Assembly: GCA_014529385.2 (NCBI GenBank)
Contig: CM043963.1
Span: forward strand, 77,799,412 to 77,863,411
Direction of reading: 5' to 3'
From: Adiantum capillus-veneris
Taxonomy: Eukaryota > Streptophyta > Polypodiopsida > Polypodiales > Pteridaceae
DNA length: 64,000 nt
Position 1 is the first letter of the stretch. Each line of letters starts with the position of its first letter. The translations under genes were made by a program, and so were the position numbers. Below, one piece after another: positions 10,810-20,645 of this stretch. The notes under the pieces are model-generated. The model had not been told where the DNA came from. It searched no databases and saw nothing but the letters and a program-made list of their open reading frames with translations.

Positions 10810-12465
10810 GTGGCCAGCTCGTCGGACATCTTTCATTCAGGTGCTCATTGCAAGAGAGTGTTTCCCCATCATGCCTGCACCGTCCTCCCAACATCATGGA
10901 GAAATGCCCTTGGCCTTGTGGCTAGTAAAATGCTGCCTGTGGTTCAAGATGGATTGCAAATATTGATGAGAGCAACAGGGAACCCATGGATATCGCATAA
11001 AACGGCTGTTCTGTGTACTCAGTCTTTCCATCATACATTGCACCAAAACCAGGAAAAGCCGGCGGAGCTTTCATTTGCTGGCTCAGAAAAGCAGAGACCT
11101 CAGGATGATATCGACTTTGTGCTTCTGCTGAAAACTTGCGCCCTACAAAAGGATTTGTGCAAAGGCAGCCAATTACATGGCAATATCGTCAAGAATGACT
11201 TGCTCAAACATAACATATTCATTGGCAATACTTTAGTCAGCATGTATGCCAAATGCAGTGCACTTGCAAAGGCTCGACAAATGTTTGATGAACTGCCATT
11301 TCGAACCTTAGTTTCCTGGACAGCCCTAATTATTGGTTTCGCAGAACAAGGTCGTGGCGAAGATGCACTAAAGTGCTACGAACAGATGATTTGCAACGGA
11401 CACTCTCCAGATGCTGTTACACTTGCAGGCATTCTCAAGGCATGTGGCAGCATAGGAGCTGCCGAAAAGGGCAAGATAATACATGCTGAGATTCTTCGAG
11501 AGGGCTTGCTTGAGAAATTCATCAAGCTTGGGAGTGCCTTGGTAGACATGTATGCCAAGTGTGGTGCACTTGCAAAGGCAAGGGAAGTGTTCGATGAGCT
11601 TCCAGTTCAGAATATAGTCTCGTGGACCACGCTAATTGGAGCATATAGCCAACAAGAGTGCGGCGAAGAGGCCCTTAACTGTTTTGAACAGATGAAAGAC
11701 AAGGGGCTCTTTCCTGATGCTATGACCTTTTCTTGTATTCTAAAAACGTGTGGCAGCCTCGGAGCGGCTATGAAAGGTCAGGAAATACATGCCGAGATTG
11801 CAAGAAGGTGCTTGTTGGATAATGATACCGTGCTTGCAAGTGCATTGGTCGATATGTATGCCAAGTGTGGTGCTCTTGCAAAGGCACAAGGAGTGTTTGA
11901 CGAGCTTCTTGTACAAGATGTGGGTTCTTGGACTGCGCTTATTACCGGATACGACCAAATGGGGAAGCATGACACAGTTTTGGATTTATTCAACAAAATG
12001 ATAGGAAAAAGGATCGACCCAAATTCCGTGACATTTATTATCGTTCTTAATGCTTGCCGTTGCTTGAGTTTAGTGGTCAAGGGTCAGCAATACTTCAAGA
12101 CCATGAAGGAGAACTATGGCATTGTTCCAACTTTAGAGCATCACACCTGCATGGTGGGTCTTTTTGGGAGTGCCGGGTACTTTGAGCAGGCTATGAAAGA
12201 GATCAAGAAGATGCCATCTTCAGGCTTTTTACCTGCATGGCATACTTTGTTGGCTGCCTGCCGAAAGTGGGGCAATGTGAATCATGGGCGAGTTGCATTT
12301 GAACATGCTGTAGGACTGGATAAGAAGTCTGCTGTAGCCTATGTTTGTATGAGTGATATATACGCAGCTGCTGGCATGCAAGATGATGCTGACAAGATTG
12401 AAGCTCTTAGGGTAGAAAACGAAGCATGGATCCTTGAAGAAGATAGGGGGCTCTTCTTTGACTGA
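10810..12465 (+). CDS. PLS-class pentatricopeptide-repeat protein, E-type, without DYW domain
   Basis: A 551-residue open frame. Residues ~100-440 form pentatricopeptide repeats with PLS-class signatures: repeated N/SALVDMYAKCGALAKAR-VFDEL (near 140-160, 242-263, 344-365), SWTALI-G (169, 271, 373) and IL-CG-IGA-KG--IHAEI blocks. Residues ~441-540 resemble the E1/E2 motifs (AWHTLLAACRKWGNV, then Y--MSDIYAAAGMQDDA). The chain stops at 551, before any E+ or DYW deaminase region. Such proteins bind organellar RNA sequence-specifically and act in editing, splicing or stability; those without DYW need a deaminase in trans. The N-terminal ~95 residues are poorly conserved and basic/hydroxylated, plausible for an organelle transit peptide. 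Met41 or Met53 are alternative starts. No intron is needed. The RNA target is unknown. Confidence 0.9.
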   Translation: MASSSDIFHSGAHCKRVFPHHACTVLPTSWRNALGLVASKMLPVVQDGLQILMRATGNPWISHKTAVLCTQSFHHTLHQNQEKPAELSFAGSEKQRPQDDIDFVLLLKTCALQKDLCKGSQLHGNIVKNDLLKHNIFIGNTLVSMYAKCSALAKARQMFDELPFRTLVSWTALIIGFAEQGRGEDALKCYEQMICNGHSPDAVTLAGILKACGSIGAAEKGKIIHAEILREGLLEKFIKLGSALVDMYAKCGALAKAREVFDELPVQNIVSWTTLIGAYSQQECGEEALNCFEQMKDKGLFPDAMTFSCILKTCGSLGAAMKGQEIHAEIARRCLLDNDTVLASALVDMYAKCGALAKAQGVFDELLVQDVGSWTALITGYDQMGKHDTVLDLFNKMIGKRIDPNSVTFIIVLNACRCLSLVVKGQQYFKTMKENYGIVPTLEHHTCMVGLFGSAGYFEQAMKEIKKMPSSGFLPAWHTLLAACRKWGNVNHGRVAFEHAVGLDKKSAVAYVCMSDIYAAAGMQDDADKIEALRVENEAWILEEDRGLFFD

Positions 12466-13070
12466 CTTTGGTGGATGTCCGATGAGGTAAACCCAATGTG
12501 CTCCTCTCAAGAGGTCTGGTCGCACGACCAGATACCGTCCAGTGGTTAAGAGGATGATATGAAGAACCATTGGCTTGCTTTACCAACAGGTAGGGTAAAA
12601 ATAGTCAGCAGAGTAGATAGACATATCTAGATACTCAATAAATCGCCGATGTGACCTTTCAAGTCGGGGGCCCGGTGCTAACTTGTATCATGAATAACAA
12701 AAGACCATTTATACTCACTTTCTGTCAAGAAAGTTCTCTTATAGCACATATTCAAAGTTTCCTGGTTGAAGCAACAGGCGAGCATTAAAGGAATACATTG
12801 TAATGAGGCTAGCTTTCTAGGGAAAGACCTGAAGGCCCTTTCTTTATTAAGCAGCCCCGACATGAGAGCGGCATGCAAGCCTGTTGCCACCGGCTTGGGA
12901 ACATTTTTCTACTTGTCAGAAAATGATTGGATGCAACTGCAAATACATTGTTTGCTGGCCTATGTTTCCTTATATGTGAAGTTGATTACAAGGTGATTGT
13001 TTTCGGATCGAGCCTTCTCTTTCCTACCTCAAAGTGTTTTGTCTTGATGCTTAGGTTTATTGTAGAGCTC
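12466..13070. other. PPR 3' flank
   Basis: Likely 3' untranslated and intergenic sequence. A small inverted repeat (TCTGGTC-N4-GACCAGA) lies near 12515-12532. No further coding signal is convincing. Confidence 0.4.
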
Positions 13071-13811
13071 TTTCTTTTGGTAATGTAAAAGCTCTGTGTG
13101 ACACATGTGAATAGGTTTACAAACTTTGCTAAATGTATTTGGACATATAGAGCTATCCTATTTGCCCACAACATTGGGAAGTCTTGTGACATGAAACGCA
13201 AAGCAAGCCTCGAGGGTTTCGCATAATTAGAGCTAGTAAGCACAGTGTCAAGTATTGTGAAAAATCAACAATGGATTTCACAAAAAACACTCACACTTTC
13301 CCATTGAAGTGTTTTGTATTCATCAAGAACATCTGAAAACATATGATCAAATATTAAAGAAAAGTGTAAATAGCTTCTAAATTTATTCTAATCTTTTGTT
13401 ATTAGTGTAAGCTTGAAGTAGGTAGTCTAGTGACCATTAGGCTCTACATGGTTAGTTGTGTAGAGCCTAATGTATAAAGTCAATATCAATTGCTCAAGCA
13501 TCTCTACCTTTGTTGTATGACTAGTAAGTATGTTCTTCTATGAGTCCCATCAACTATGGATGCTTTTCATTCTTTTTGGTGGAAATAAATTGAACCATTT
13601 TAGTTAGCCTATCTCCTATGTTCCAAAATCGTCGATTTTTCAATTTGTGCTTGATAATGCAAGTATGAGTCCCCTAGATGAACTTTCCCACTTGCCTTGG
13701 GGAGTATTTAAGGGTCTTATCAAGGCACTAGATGGCTTGCAATCAATGATATGCACTTATGCTTGTGGATATGGAATTTATTACATTCAAGTATGTATCT
13801 TCATTTATCCT
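13071..13811 (+). repeat. Long inverted repeat, left arm
   Basis: The reverse complement of 25773-26480 matches this segment along its length with perhaps 80% identity, including AGAGCTATCCTATTTGCCCACAA, CTTCCCAATGTTGTG (as complement) and AAGCTTGAAGTAGGTAGTCT. The two arms are 12 kb apart. No protein is evident, so this is a repeat family present in two orientations or an inverted duplication. Confidence 0.8.
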
Positions 13812-15480
13812 ATACATTCTAGGACAAAGTAACTCTTTCTTGCCCAATGCATAAGCCTAGGACCCATTGTTTTTGTCAGCAAACTCGATTTTCAATCAGA
13901 ATGCTTTTGAATTCGAGTGTCTTTTTGGCATTCTAAAAGAATGTGAAGAAGGGACTTAGGCGTACATTTGAATACTTCATCATTTTTTATACACATGGAA
14001 CTACCTTTGCATTTGAAGCCTCAAAACCTTCTTTGTTTCTTAGTTTGTAAATGGGTCCCTTCATTTTAGAACCTCACATGACTACCTTTTCATTTTTGCA
14101 TTATAGGATGGCAACGTGAGAATTCAGCTTCCTACTAATTACATGTAGTTTTAAAAGTCCATTTCCAAGGATCTCCTTGATGCTCACAAGGATCTCCTTG
14201 TGAGCATCAAATTTAGATAGCTCCAAAATCAAGTATTAAAGTTTCTATTCACTATCAATATTTTACACAAAAATTTGGATGAAGAGTCTCACCATTTCTA
14301 GAAGCATACATGTTCTTGTTGGGAAGAAATTGCACCATTTCAATATGCCCATCCATTCATAATTTTAGCCTTGTTCTTATAGATATCTACAAATATCGTA
14401 CTTACTTGGGGAATATTCAAGGATTAAGAAACTCCATATAATTAGGCATTTGTACTTATTAGCCTAACATTTGTTGAAGTTGAGTACATGCCTCTTGGGG
14501 TGTTCCAAGAGGGTTCCAAAAATGAAGACTTTCTAAAATTCTTGGATCCTTTGCTTTGGGAATGCCGTAACTTTTTGTTACATTTTGGGTCTTGAAGTAA
14601 ACATTTACATAACCCTACCATCATAAGTAAACTTTAAGTAGTGGCACTCAATTAGTCTATTTTTTTTTTTCTAATGGAAATGCTGATTATTACAAAGAGA
14701 AGACGTTCTTTCTTTTTTTAATGCTCATTGAGCTTAAATTGCATTGAGTCAACAAAGTACATCAAACCCTCGCATATCCTTTGCACAGAGGTCATCCAAT
14801 GTATACAAAGAGGTCAGTTATTTTCATTTAGACATTCTAAACCTTATCCCAAATTTAACGCACTCAATTATGGGTAAGTAAAGCCCATCTAGTAAACCCT
14901 TTGGATGCTTAAGATGAGCTATGTTGAGTAGGTACATTGGTAATTGTGGCTGATGCTCTATGTTGATGGATGCGTTTTTGCTACTAATTACATATTGTTT
15001 TCCCACATACCTTTCAAGGGACCTAAGTCTTTAACTTGAAAGTTGAAACTTGTCAAATTCAACTCATTCAATAAGAGCATTGTACCTAGAACATTGGATA
15101 CTACATTTTTTTTTCAACTAAGAGAGTAAAGTTTAACACAAATTTCTTGGATAGTTATATTCATCGATGTTTTCCATCTAGAACACATGGTGGATACCTT
15201 GTTTAAAGTTTTAACATGTGAAAAAAGTAGTTTTATTTTAAACAATACCAAGAGACTTTATAACTAAAAGGAGGGATCATTTACAAGTAGCTGATGTATT
15301 TGACATAAATAGCTATAAGACTCTTTCTTAAATTATCTACAAATACGTTTTGTTTTGACATTTTCAAAATAGTGGCCATTTACAATGTTGCATTCCAAAC
15401 CAAGTTGTTTGGACATGTTCATTTCCTAGTAGATAGCCACCAAAGATATTAACATTAATAGCATAAATCCCACATTTTCC
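13812..15480. other. AT-rich region, no gene recognised
   Basis: Contains a short perfect hairpin (14177-14210) and otherwise only AT-rich sequence with many stops in every frame. Confidence 0.5.
14177..14210 (+). repeat. Perfect 15-bp hairpin with 4-base loop
   Basis: TTGATGCTCACAAGG (14177-14191) is followed by ATCT and by its exact reverse complement (14196-14210). AAGGATCTCCTTG also occurs at both ends, so the segment is both palindromic and directly repeated. No U-run follows, so I do not call a terminator. Confidence 0.9.
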
Positions 15481-15487
15481 TCTCACC

Positions 15488-15790
15488 TTGCTCCTCGAAA
15501 GTCGAGTGGAAGGAGTGGAAGTGGCCCTGGGGAAAATCACTTCTTTTTCCATCGAGATAGAGGACGTTTATGAGAAGCTCGCTTTCTCTAAGAAGTGGGT
15601 TGGGCATCTCAACAAAACGTGGTCCAAAAAATGGAGCAAATTCAAATGGAGACAAATGTTGGAGAACATATGGCACTCTGAATACGAAGATGAGCAAAAA
15701 GTTTTCCTTTTGGAAATACTTTTTTGTTTTCTGCCAATCGAGGATACGGCCAAAGTGAGGGATCTTGGCGATATAACCTGCATCAGATGA
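15488..15790 (+). CDS. Unrecognised 100-residue open frame
   Basis: Charged, soluble-looking frame with plausible codon use (phrases VALGKITSFSIEIEDVYEKL and KWSKFKWRQMLENIW). I cannot assign it to a family, and long minus-strand frames overlap it. It may be a captured exon or decayed element sequence next to the LTR remnant that begins at 15862. Confidence 0.2.
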   Translation: MLLESRVEGVEVALGKITSFSIEIEDVYEKLAFSKKWVGHLNKTWSKKWSKFKWRQMLENIWHSEYEDEQKVFLLEILFCFLPIEDTAKVRDLGDITCIR

Positions 15791-15861
15791 CACCAGCAAA
15801 TTGAGACCATATCCCACCTCCTATGGGGATTTCCTGCGATCAAAAGTTTCAATGGAAGACT

Positions 15862-16278
15862 CTACAGATGGGTGTCAGTGCTTTTCTTCTGCTTTTTGCC
15901 GTGCTTTTTGGCTTTCTTTTGCGCGTCAAAAAGCAGAGTAATCCGTGCATCAACCACCTCTTGTAATTTCTTCTCTGAGTACTGTTTGTGATCAGAAGGT
16001 TTCTTGAGAGCGGGTTTCAGAGGTGGTGTAGTGGTTTTCTGCCACTGTGCATGCACTTCCTGAAAAGAAGTCTCGCTCATATATTTTGCCAATTTCGGAT
16101 CCTTCGCAAAACTGAGCATCATCTTTGTTGCATCGCCGATCAATTGACGATGCTTCATCTCTCTTTGCTCCGCCTGAGTAGGCGGAGGCGGGCCATACTC
16201 TCTGTCAGAATCTTCGTTGTGATCCCTGCCCGCATCTCCAGAGGCAGAGGGAGTCGATTGATCCTTGCATGAAGCCAT
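15862..16278 (-). CDS. gag-position open frame behind a primer-binding site
   Basis: Reading left from the primer-binding site, 138 residues run from MASCKDQSTPSASGDAGRD to a lysine-rich C-terminus (KKAKKHGKKQKKS). An earlier ATG in another frame (MADFSSTGNPIPKK, from 16336) lies immediately after the primer site; the two frames meet at an A8 run near 16300, suggesting a frameshift that truncated an original gag start. No capsid or zinc-knuckle motif is recognisable. It is placed where gag belongs in this LTR element; function is inferred from position only. Confidence 0.45.
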   Translation of the reverse strand: MASCKDQSTPSASGDAGRDHNEDSDREYGPPPPTQAEQREMKHRQLIGDATKMMLSFAKDPKLAKYMSETSFQEVHAQWQKTTTPPLKPALKKPSDHKQYSEKKLQEVVDARITLLFDAQKKAKKHGKKQKKSTDTHL

Positions 16279-16336
16279 AGGTGCCGCGGAAATTTTTTTT
16301 GGGGATCGGATTTCCCGTAGAAGAGAAATCGGCCAT

Positions 16337-16348
16337 GCTCTGATACCA
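16337..16348 (-). other. Primer-binding site, initiator-Met tRNA type
   Basis: The minus strand reads TGGTATCAGAGC, the classic plant retrotransposon primer site complementary to the 3' end of initiator tRNA-Met. One base separates it from the LTR end (CTGTTACA). Confidence 0.9.
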
Positions 16349-16973
16349 ATGTAACAGACTTGGACACTCCAAGTCAAGAATCAATCGCGACAGCACCAAA
16401 TAACCACTTCAAACCAGAGTTACCCAGAATGCGGAACGGGAACGGCGACGGGCCTCCCTGCGGAACGGGGGAACGGGAATGGGCCCGGAACGGCAGGCTA
16501 AAAAGACACCCAAATATTTTTTTTTTTAGCGTTATGTGTTTGAATACAAGTAGTATTAGAGTCCTTTGACTCTAATACCCACAAAAAACACGATTCGAAG
16601 ACCATTTAACCTTATTATGACTTGATTGGGATGTGAGGCGCTCAGAGTACATAGCCAGATGAACAACAATGAGCAAACACAATGCCCATAGTACATACAC
16701 AATGCTCTCAAATAATTGCAAGAGTAGTAGTCAAAGATAACACTTTGGAATTAATTATGGCTAACATAGTAACAAGCCTCAAGGGCCGCCAGCGGCCAAG
16801 GTGCTACAAAAAAACCAAAGGGGGGCAAAGTTCAAACCAGACTTCAGTGACCACAATACCAAAAGACTGAAGGTGACAAATACCATAAAGATGCTAGTAG
16901 CTACAAATGGCAAAGAGGGCAAGGCTCAAGCAGTCATACAAAAAGGTAAGGATAAATGGCAAAGACTCAAGAC

Positions 16974-17575
16974 TCAAGAGCCACTAGCCTGAGAGGCCTC
17001 CCAATCCGTAGTAGCCGGCTGTAAATCATGCACATCCTCCCATTCCTCATCATCGAGGTCTAGGTCCGGCTCGATCTCAGCCACAGATGAAGTACCTGGT
17101 GTTGGTGGATGTGCATCTCCACCCGCCTGAGAAGCCTTTTGCTCCATCTCCCACTGTGTAAAAGGATCTGTCTGTTGTCTGTACTCTTGCAAAGCATTTT
17201 CAAATTTGCGCTGACGAAGACAAGATCATTAGCCTTCTCCACTCCAAGCCGATTCCTCTTCTTGGAAGCAATGTGGCTAAAGGTACTCCACAATTGCTCC
17301 AAGCATGAGGTACTAACTGACTGGCTGAGAATACGGATCGCCAATCTCTGAAGCTCAGGGCCATCATAACCATAGTCCTCCCACCAAAGCACTGAACCTA
17401 TTTTCCTGCGATCAATCTGAGCATCTGGACTGCCAAATGACCCCCGCATCTCTCTGTACTGTCTCAGCTGATCTCTGACAATGCGTCGCCCATCTTTGTC
17501 TAGAACCATCTTGTTTAAGATCTCTGTAAATTGGTTCATGACTTCCGTGTGTAAGAGCATAGCTTGCATCCCCAT
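16974..17575 (-). pseudogene. hAT transposase C-terminal (dimerisation) region
   Basis: The minus-strand frame from 17575 reads MNQFTEILNKMV, then GSVLWWEDYG, LQRLAIRILSQSVSTSCLEQLWSTF and KKRNRLGVEKANDLVFVSANL. The W-(x)-Y-G, L--A-R-LS---S---E--WS-F and KRNRL blocks are the hATC dimerisation signature. Near 17195 the frame shifts; the tail continues in the next frame (16974-17192) as QEYRQQTDPFTQ followed by an acidic end (DLDLDDEEWEDV). The catalytic RNase-H-fold region between the N-terminal finger and this part is missing apart from its end. It cannot be an active transposase. Confidence 0.9.
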
Positions 17576-17700
17576 GCACGAGAACCTCCCGCCGCCGACA
17601 AGGTGCCCTCCGAGGTCACTTCATCCCACCACGACCATTCCTTCGCCTTTTGAGTGTTGCCCGCATGAACGGAGGGGGTTGAACGAGAAGAAGAGGCCAT
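17536..17700 (-). pseudogene. hAT transposase N-terminal stub (BED-like finger, half)
   Basis: Fifty-four codons start at an ATG at 17700 and end in TGA at 17536. They include EWSWWDEV and WGCKLCSY, the aromatic residues and the C-x2-C half of a BED zinc finger, but the H-x-H/C half is gone. The frame runs directly into the deletion junction; C-terminal transposase sequence begins in another frame around 17570. Together they show one deletion that removed the catalytic core. Confidence 0.7.
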
Positions 17701-18050
17701 GGATTATCCGTGAAAGAGAGAGAGCTTGATCTTTGAGGATTTGAGAGAGAGAGATAGCTTGAGAGAGGGCTTGAGAGAGAGAGAGGCTTGATTCCGTTCT
17801 TGCTTGAGGCTTGAGCAATGAGAAGTTGAGATAGAGAGCTTGAGAGAGAGGCTTCACCTCTTGGAAGTTGAGACCGAGAGAGAGAGTTTGACCCTTGAGC
17901 CTTGAGGGTTAGCCCAAGAGAGAGAGAGGTTGAAACTTGAGAGCTAGAGGCTAGGCCCCTATGGCTTGAGACTCGAGAGTTGAGAGCAAGGGAGAGATGG
18001 CCCCCTTCAAACTTCCTTGATGCTTTGGTGAAGAATGGGGGAAGGGGGGA

Positions 18051-18060
18051 TTTATATAGG
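18051..18060 (-). promoter_or_regulatory. TATA box of the hAT transposase
   Basis: CCTATATAAA on the minus strand, 350 bp upstream of the transposase ATG at 17700, separated by GA-rich leader sequence. Confidence 0.5.
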
Positions 18061-18927
18061 GCTGTAAATGGCCGTTGGCTGCCCAAATTTCCCAAAGAGC
18101 TACATTTTTAAAAGTTGGAAAACTGTCCGTTTCTGCCCGTTGCTCCCGTTCCGGCCGTTCCGGTGATGGCCTGTCTGTCGGAACGGCAATCCGTTCCGAT
18201 GCGTTCCAGGGATTTTTGACCGGCCGAAACGCCGTTCCGGCGTTCCAAGCCCCCATATAGGTGTTCCCCGGTAACTCTGCTTCAAACAATTCACAGATCA
18301 CAATAGATTTGCACTGGCCTGGCGGAGTTCCGTGCCTAGAGATATTGGCCCCAAAGACTGGCGCCCCTTTCGGTATTTCTTTTTGTATTAATCAGTTCAA
18401 AGTACAAGAGAGTGGGTCGGGATTCAGTCTCAGACTCTGCGTCCAGATGCTCTGAGAAGTGAATGCCCAAACCACTTATGTAAAGTTACAAGGGATGCCA
18501 AAAGCAAAGCCCCAAAAGCTTTCAAAATCAAAAGCAAGCGTTCTCTCTCACAAGCTCTCTCTGTGTGGCTTTTAATAAAATAAAAGCAAGTAATCCTTCT
18601 CTCTCTCTCTCTCTTGCCAAGCGTAGAGAAAAAAAAGCCCCAAAAGCTAAATTGCGTCGCCTAAGCTTTTTTCCAGCTTCTCGTGTTTTGTGCGGCAAAT
18701 CTCGGAAATCCGTACGTGCTGCCACGTGGCATTCTCCGCTGGATTTAGGGTTTCCAGTCAGCAGGTAGGGTTAGGGTTTCCAGATATTAGGGTTTTTGGC
18801 AGATTTTTAGGGTTTGTAGAAAATTAGGGTTTTTTGGCAAAAATTAGGGTTTCTGCTCTGCCGGTAGCCACATCATCACTTCGTGACAGGGCGTATCGAT
18901 TCCTAATCGTGTTTTTGAAGAGTAACA

Positions 18928-19248
18928 GGTAACCCAAGAAAGAAGGGCTTGTCCGGCCTCCCCTCATTCCTCTTTTCACTCATTGAGAGTGGACCGTGCA
19001 CTCAGCGGCCGGCCAATCGACGTGAGGTAGGAAAAAACAACCTTGGTGTGAGCGCAAGGCCGCCAAGGGGTATGCTCGTAGAGAAGAGTCGAGCTCGGGT
19101 AAGAGAAAAGCCTTTTCTAACAAGGATTGCAAGCTAAAGAAAGAACTCTAAGAACCTCAAGAAACTAAAGAACCTCAAGAACCTCAAGAACTCAAGAACC
19201 TCAAGACCCCAAGTTCCTCGCGAACTTAAGTGCCCCAGATCTCAGTGT
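18928..19248 (+). other. Leader-like region before a Ty3 gag
   Basis: Non-coding sequence between the LTR and the gag start, ending with five imperfect (AAGAACCTC) repeats at 19146-19205. It may be the untranslated leader of the following gag. Confidence 0.4.
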
Positions 19249-20253
19249 ATGGTCATCATTCGAAGCGGAATAGATACTTTGCGTGAAGGTGGTGAGCATG
19301 GAGGTGGCGAAGAAGAATTTTCCCCACCAGGAGGCTTTTCCGACCCTCCCCCTTCCCCATCTACGCCACGGTTTGCACCAAATCCCATAAAGGCTTTGGT
19401 CAAAACAATGATGGACATGATGCTACAACAAGAGGCGCAACGCGCCACCTTGGATCACGAGCGTGATCAAGCGCGCTTGGTGGCCGAGGAAAGAAAGGCA
19501 ATCTCGGATCGCGAGCGTGAAGAAAGACGGTTAGCCTTGGAGTGTGAGCGCGAGCAAGCGAGCTTGGCGGCTGAAGAAAGAAGGGTAGCCTTGAAGCGTG
19601 AGCGTGAGCAAGCGCGCTTGGGGGCCGAAGAGAGACGAGCAGCCTTGGAGTTAGAGCGTGAGGCGCAGAGAGACCAACGCATGCAAGAGTTGGTCCTGCA
19701 AGTGCTCACCTTGAACCCCGAGCCGGTCGAGGATGTGGACAGTTCAGTGAGTAGCACAAGCAGAGATTCGGACTCCAACAATCCCGTCGCTGAAAAGTTG
19801 ACGTTCAGTAAGTATGACGGTAAGATGGATGCTACTATTATTCATTCTTGGTTGCATCAATTTAATGCTTACTTTGTGACAACTAAGAAAACAGAAAATA
19901 GCAAGGTTAAGATGGTAGCAATATACCTAGCCGGTGATGCCATTAATTGGTACCACGCCTAGCAAGAGGCACAGTTGACCGCGCACCTAGAGGAAGCCGA
20001 AGAAGGCGTGCCCCTTTCTTTCAATTGGGCCGACTTCCAAGACAAGCTCAAGGCGTGGTTTATGCCACCTCAATACCTAGCGTGGTTGAAAGACGATTGG
20101 CGCAGTCTCAAGCAAAATGGTATGCCAGTTATGTCTTTCTGTAATCGTGTTTTGCAGGTCGGCACCCAATTACGCAAATCGGATGATGAGTGCAAAGAGG
20201 CAGTTCAATTTCCTGTCCGGTGGAAGCTCCAATATCTCCCACGAGCAGATTAG
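19249..20253 (+). pseudogene. Ty3/gypsy gag with a long coiled coil
   Basis: From ATG at 19249: a proline-rich N-terminus (residues ~20-45), then ~75 residues of highly charged repeats (ERE-ARL-AEERRxALE, residues ~65-145) predicted to form a coiled coil, then a gag capsid-like domain starting AEKLTFSKYDGKMDATIIHSWL and continuing YLAGDAINWYH. An in-frame TAG at 19960 breaks it; the frame resumes as ADFQDKLKAWFMPPQYL. Another frameshift near 20212 precedes LSGGSSNISHEQIREW. No zinc knuckle, protease or polymerase follows, so the element is truncated. In live elements Gag forms the particle that packages RNA. Confidence 0.8.
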
Positions 20254-20439
20254 GGAGTGGGTTGTGTTGTGGCTATGCTCGGTCGTACTTGAGGTAGACT
20301 TACCTGTTCACGGCAGTGCACTTCACTGTGTTGCTCACCCGGTAGGTTGGCATGAGGTAGGACCCTCATTCCCTGGGGTCTCGGGGTCAGAGTCTCTAGC
20401 TCTGCAATTCTACTACTAGATATGTGTCCCAAGTCGCTT

Positions 20440-20596
20440 TCAGTGAGTTTACATGTTTATTAGCATTTTCCCAGTCATTTAGGGTCGTGGGTTTTTTTGT
20501 CAATAGGTAGGGACAATTTCCCAATTGCCCTATATAGGCAGCCGTTCCCCTTGAATTCGTGGCATGTTGATTCAGTGCAGAGATCCAACATTTGGG

Positions 20597-20645
<49 letters not shown>

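Larger units (their letters stand above)
16415..18279 (-). mobile_element. Internally deleted hAT DNA transposon (1,865 bp)
   Basis: Termini are inverted: CAGAGTTACC at the left and GGTAACTCTG at the right. The flanking bases are an exact 8-bp duplication, CTTCAAAC at 16407-16414 and 18280-18287, diagnostic of hAT transposition. Both ends are dense in CGGAACG/CGTTCCG words, as expected for subterminal transposase-binding repeats. Inside is a minus-strand transposase reduced to an N-terminal exon and a C-terminal dimerisation region, so movement would need an enzyme in trans. It sits in an LTR and is younger than that LTR. Confidence 0.95.
16350..18927 (-). repeat. LTR of a minus-strand element, interrupted by a hAT transposon
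   Basis: The LTR ends TGTTACA next to the primer-binding site at 16348; its other end is either 18927 (TGTTACTC) or 18898 (TGTCACG). Without the 1,865-bp hAT insertion and one 8-bp duplication it is ~705 bp. Inner parts match the solo LTR at 35731-36394: the AAAGAAATACCGAAAGGG-C block (complement of ~18362-18385), the stretch of telomere-like AAACCCTAA words, and GTGATGA-GTGGC near the start. It is therefore the same or a sister family in opposite orientation. Confidence 0.75.

Noticed and set aside
12525-12570. Possible tRNA gene (CCAGTGGTTAAGAGG word)
   Set aside because: No acceptor stem or T-loop can be folded around it; the similarity is limited to a D-arm-like word.
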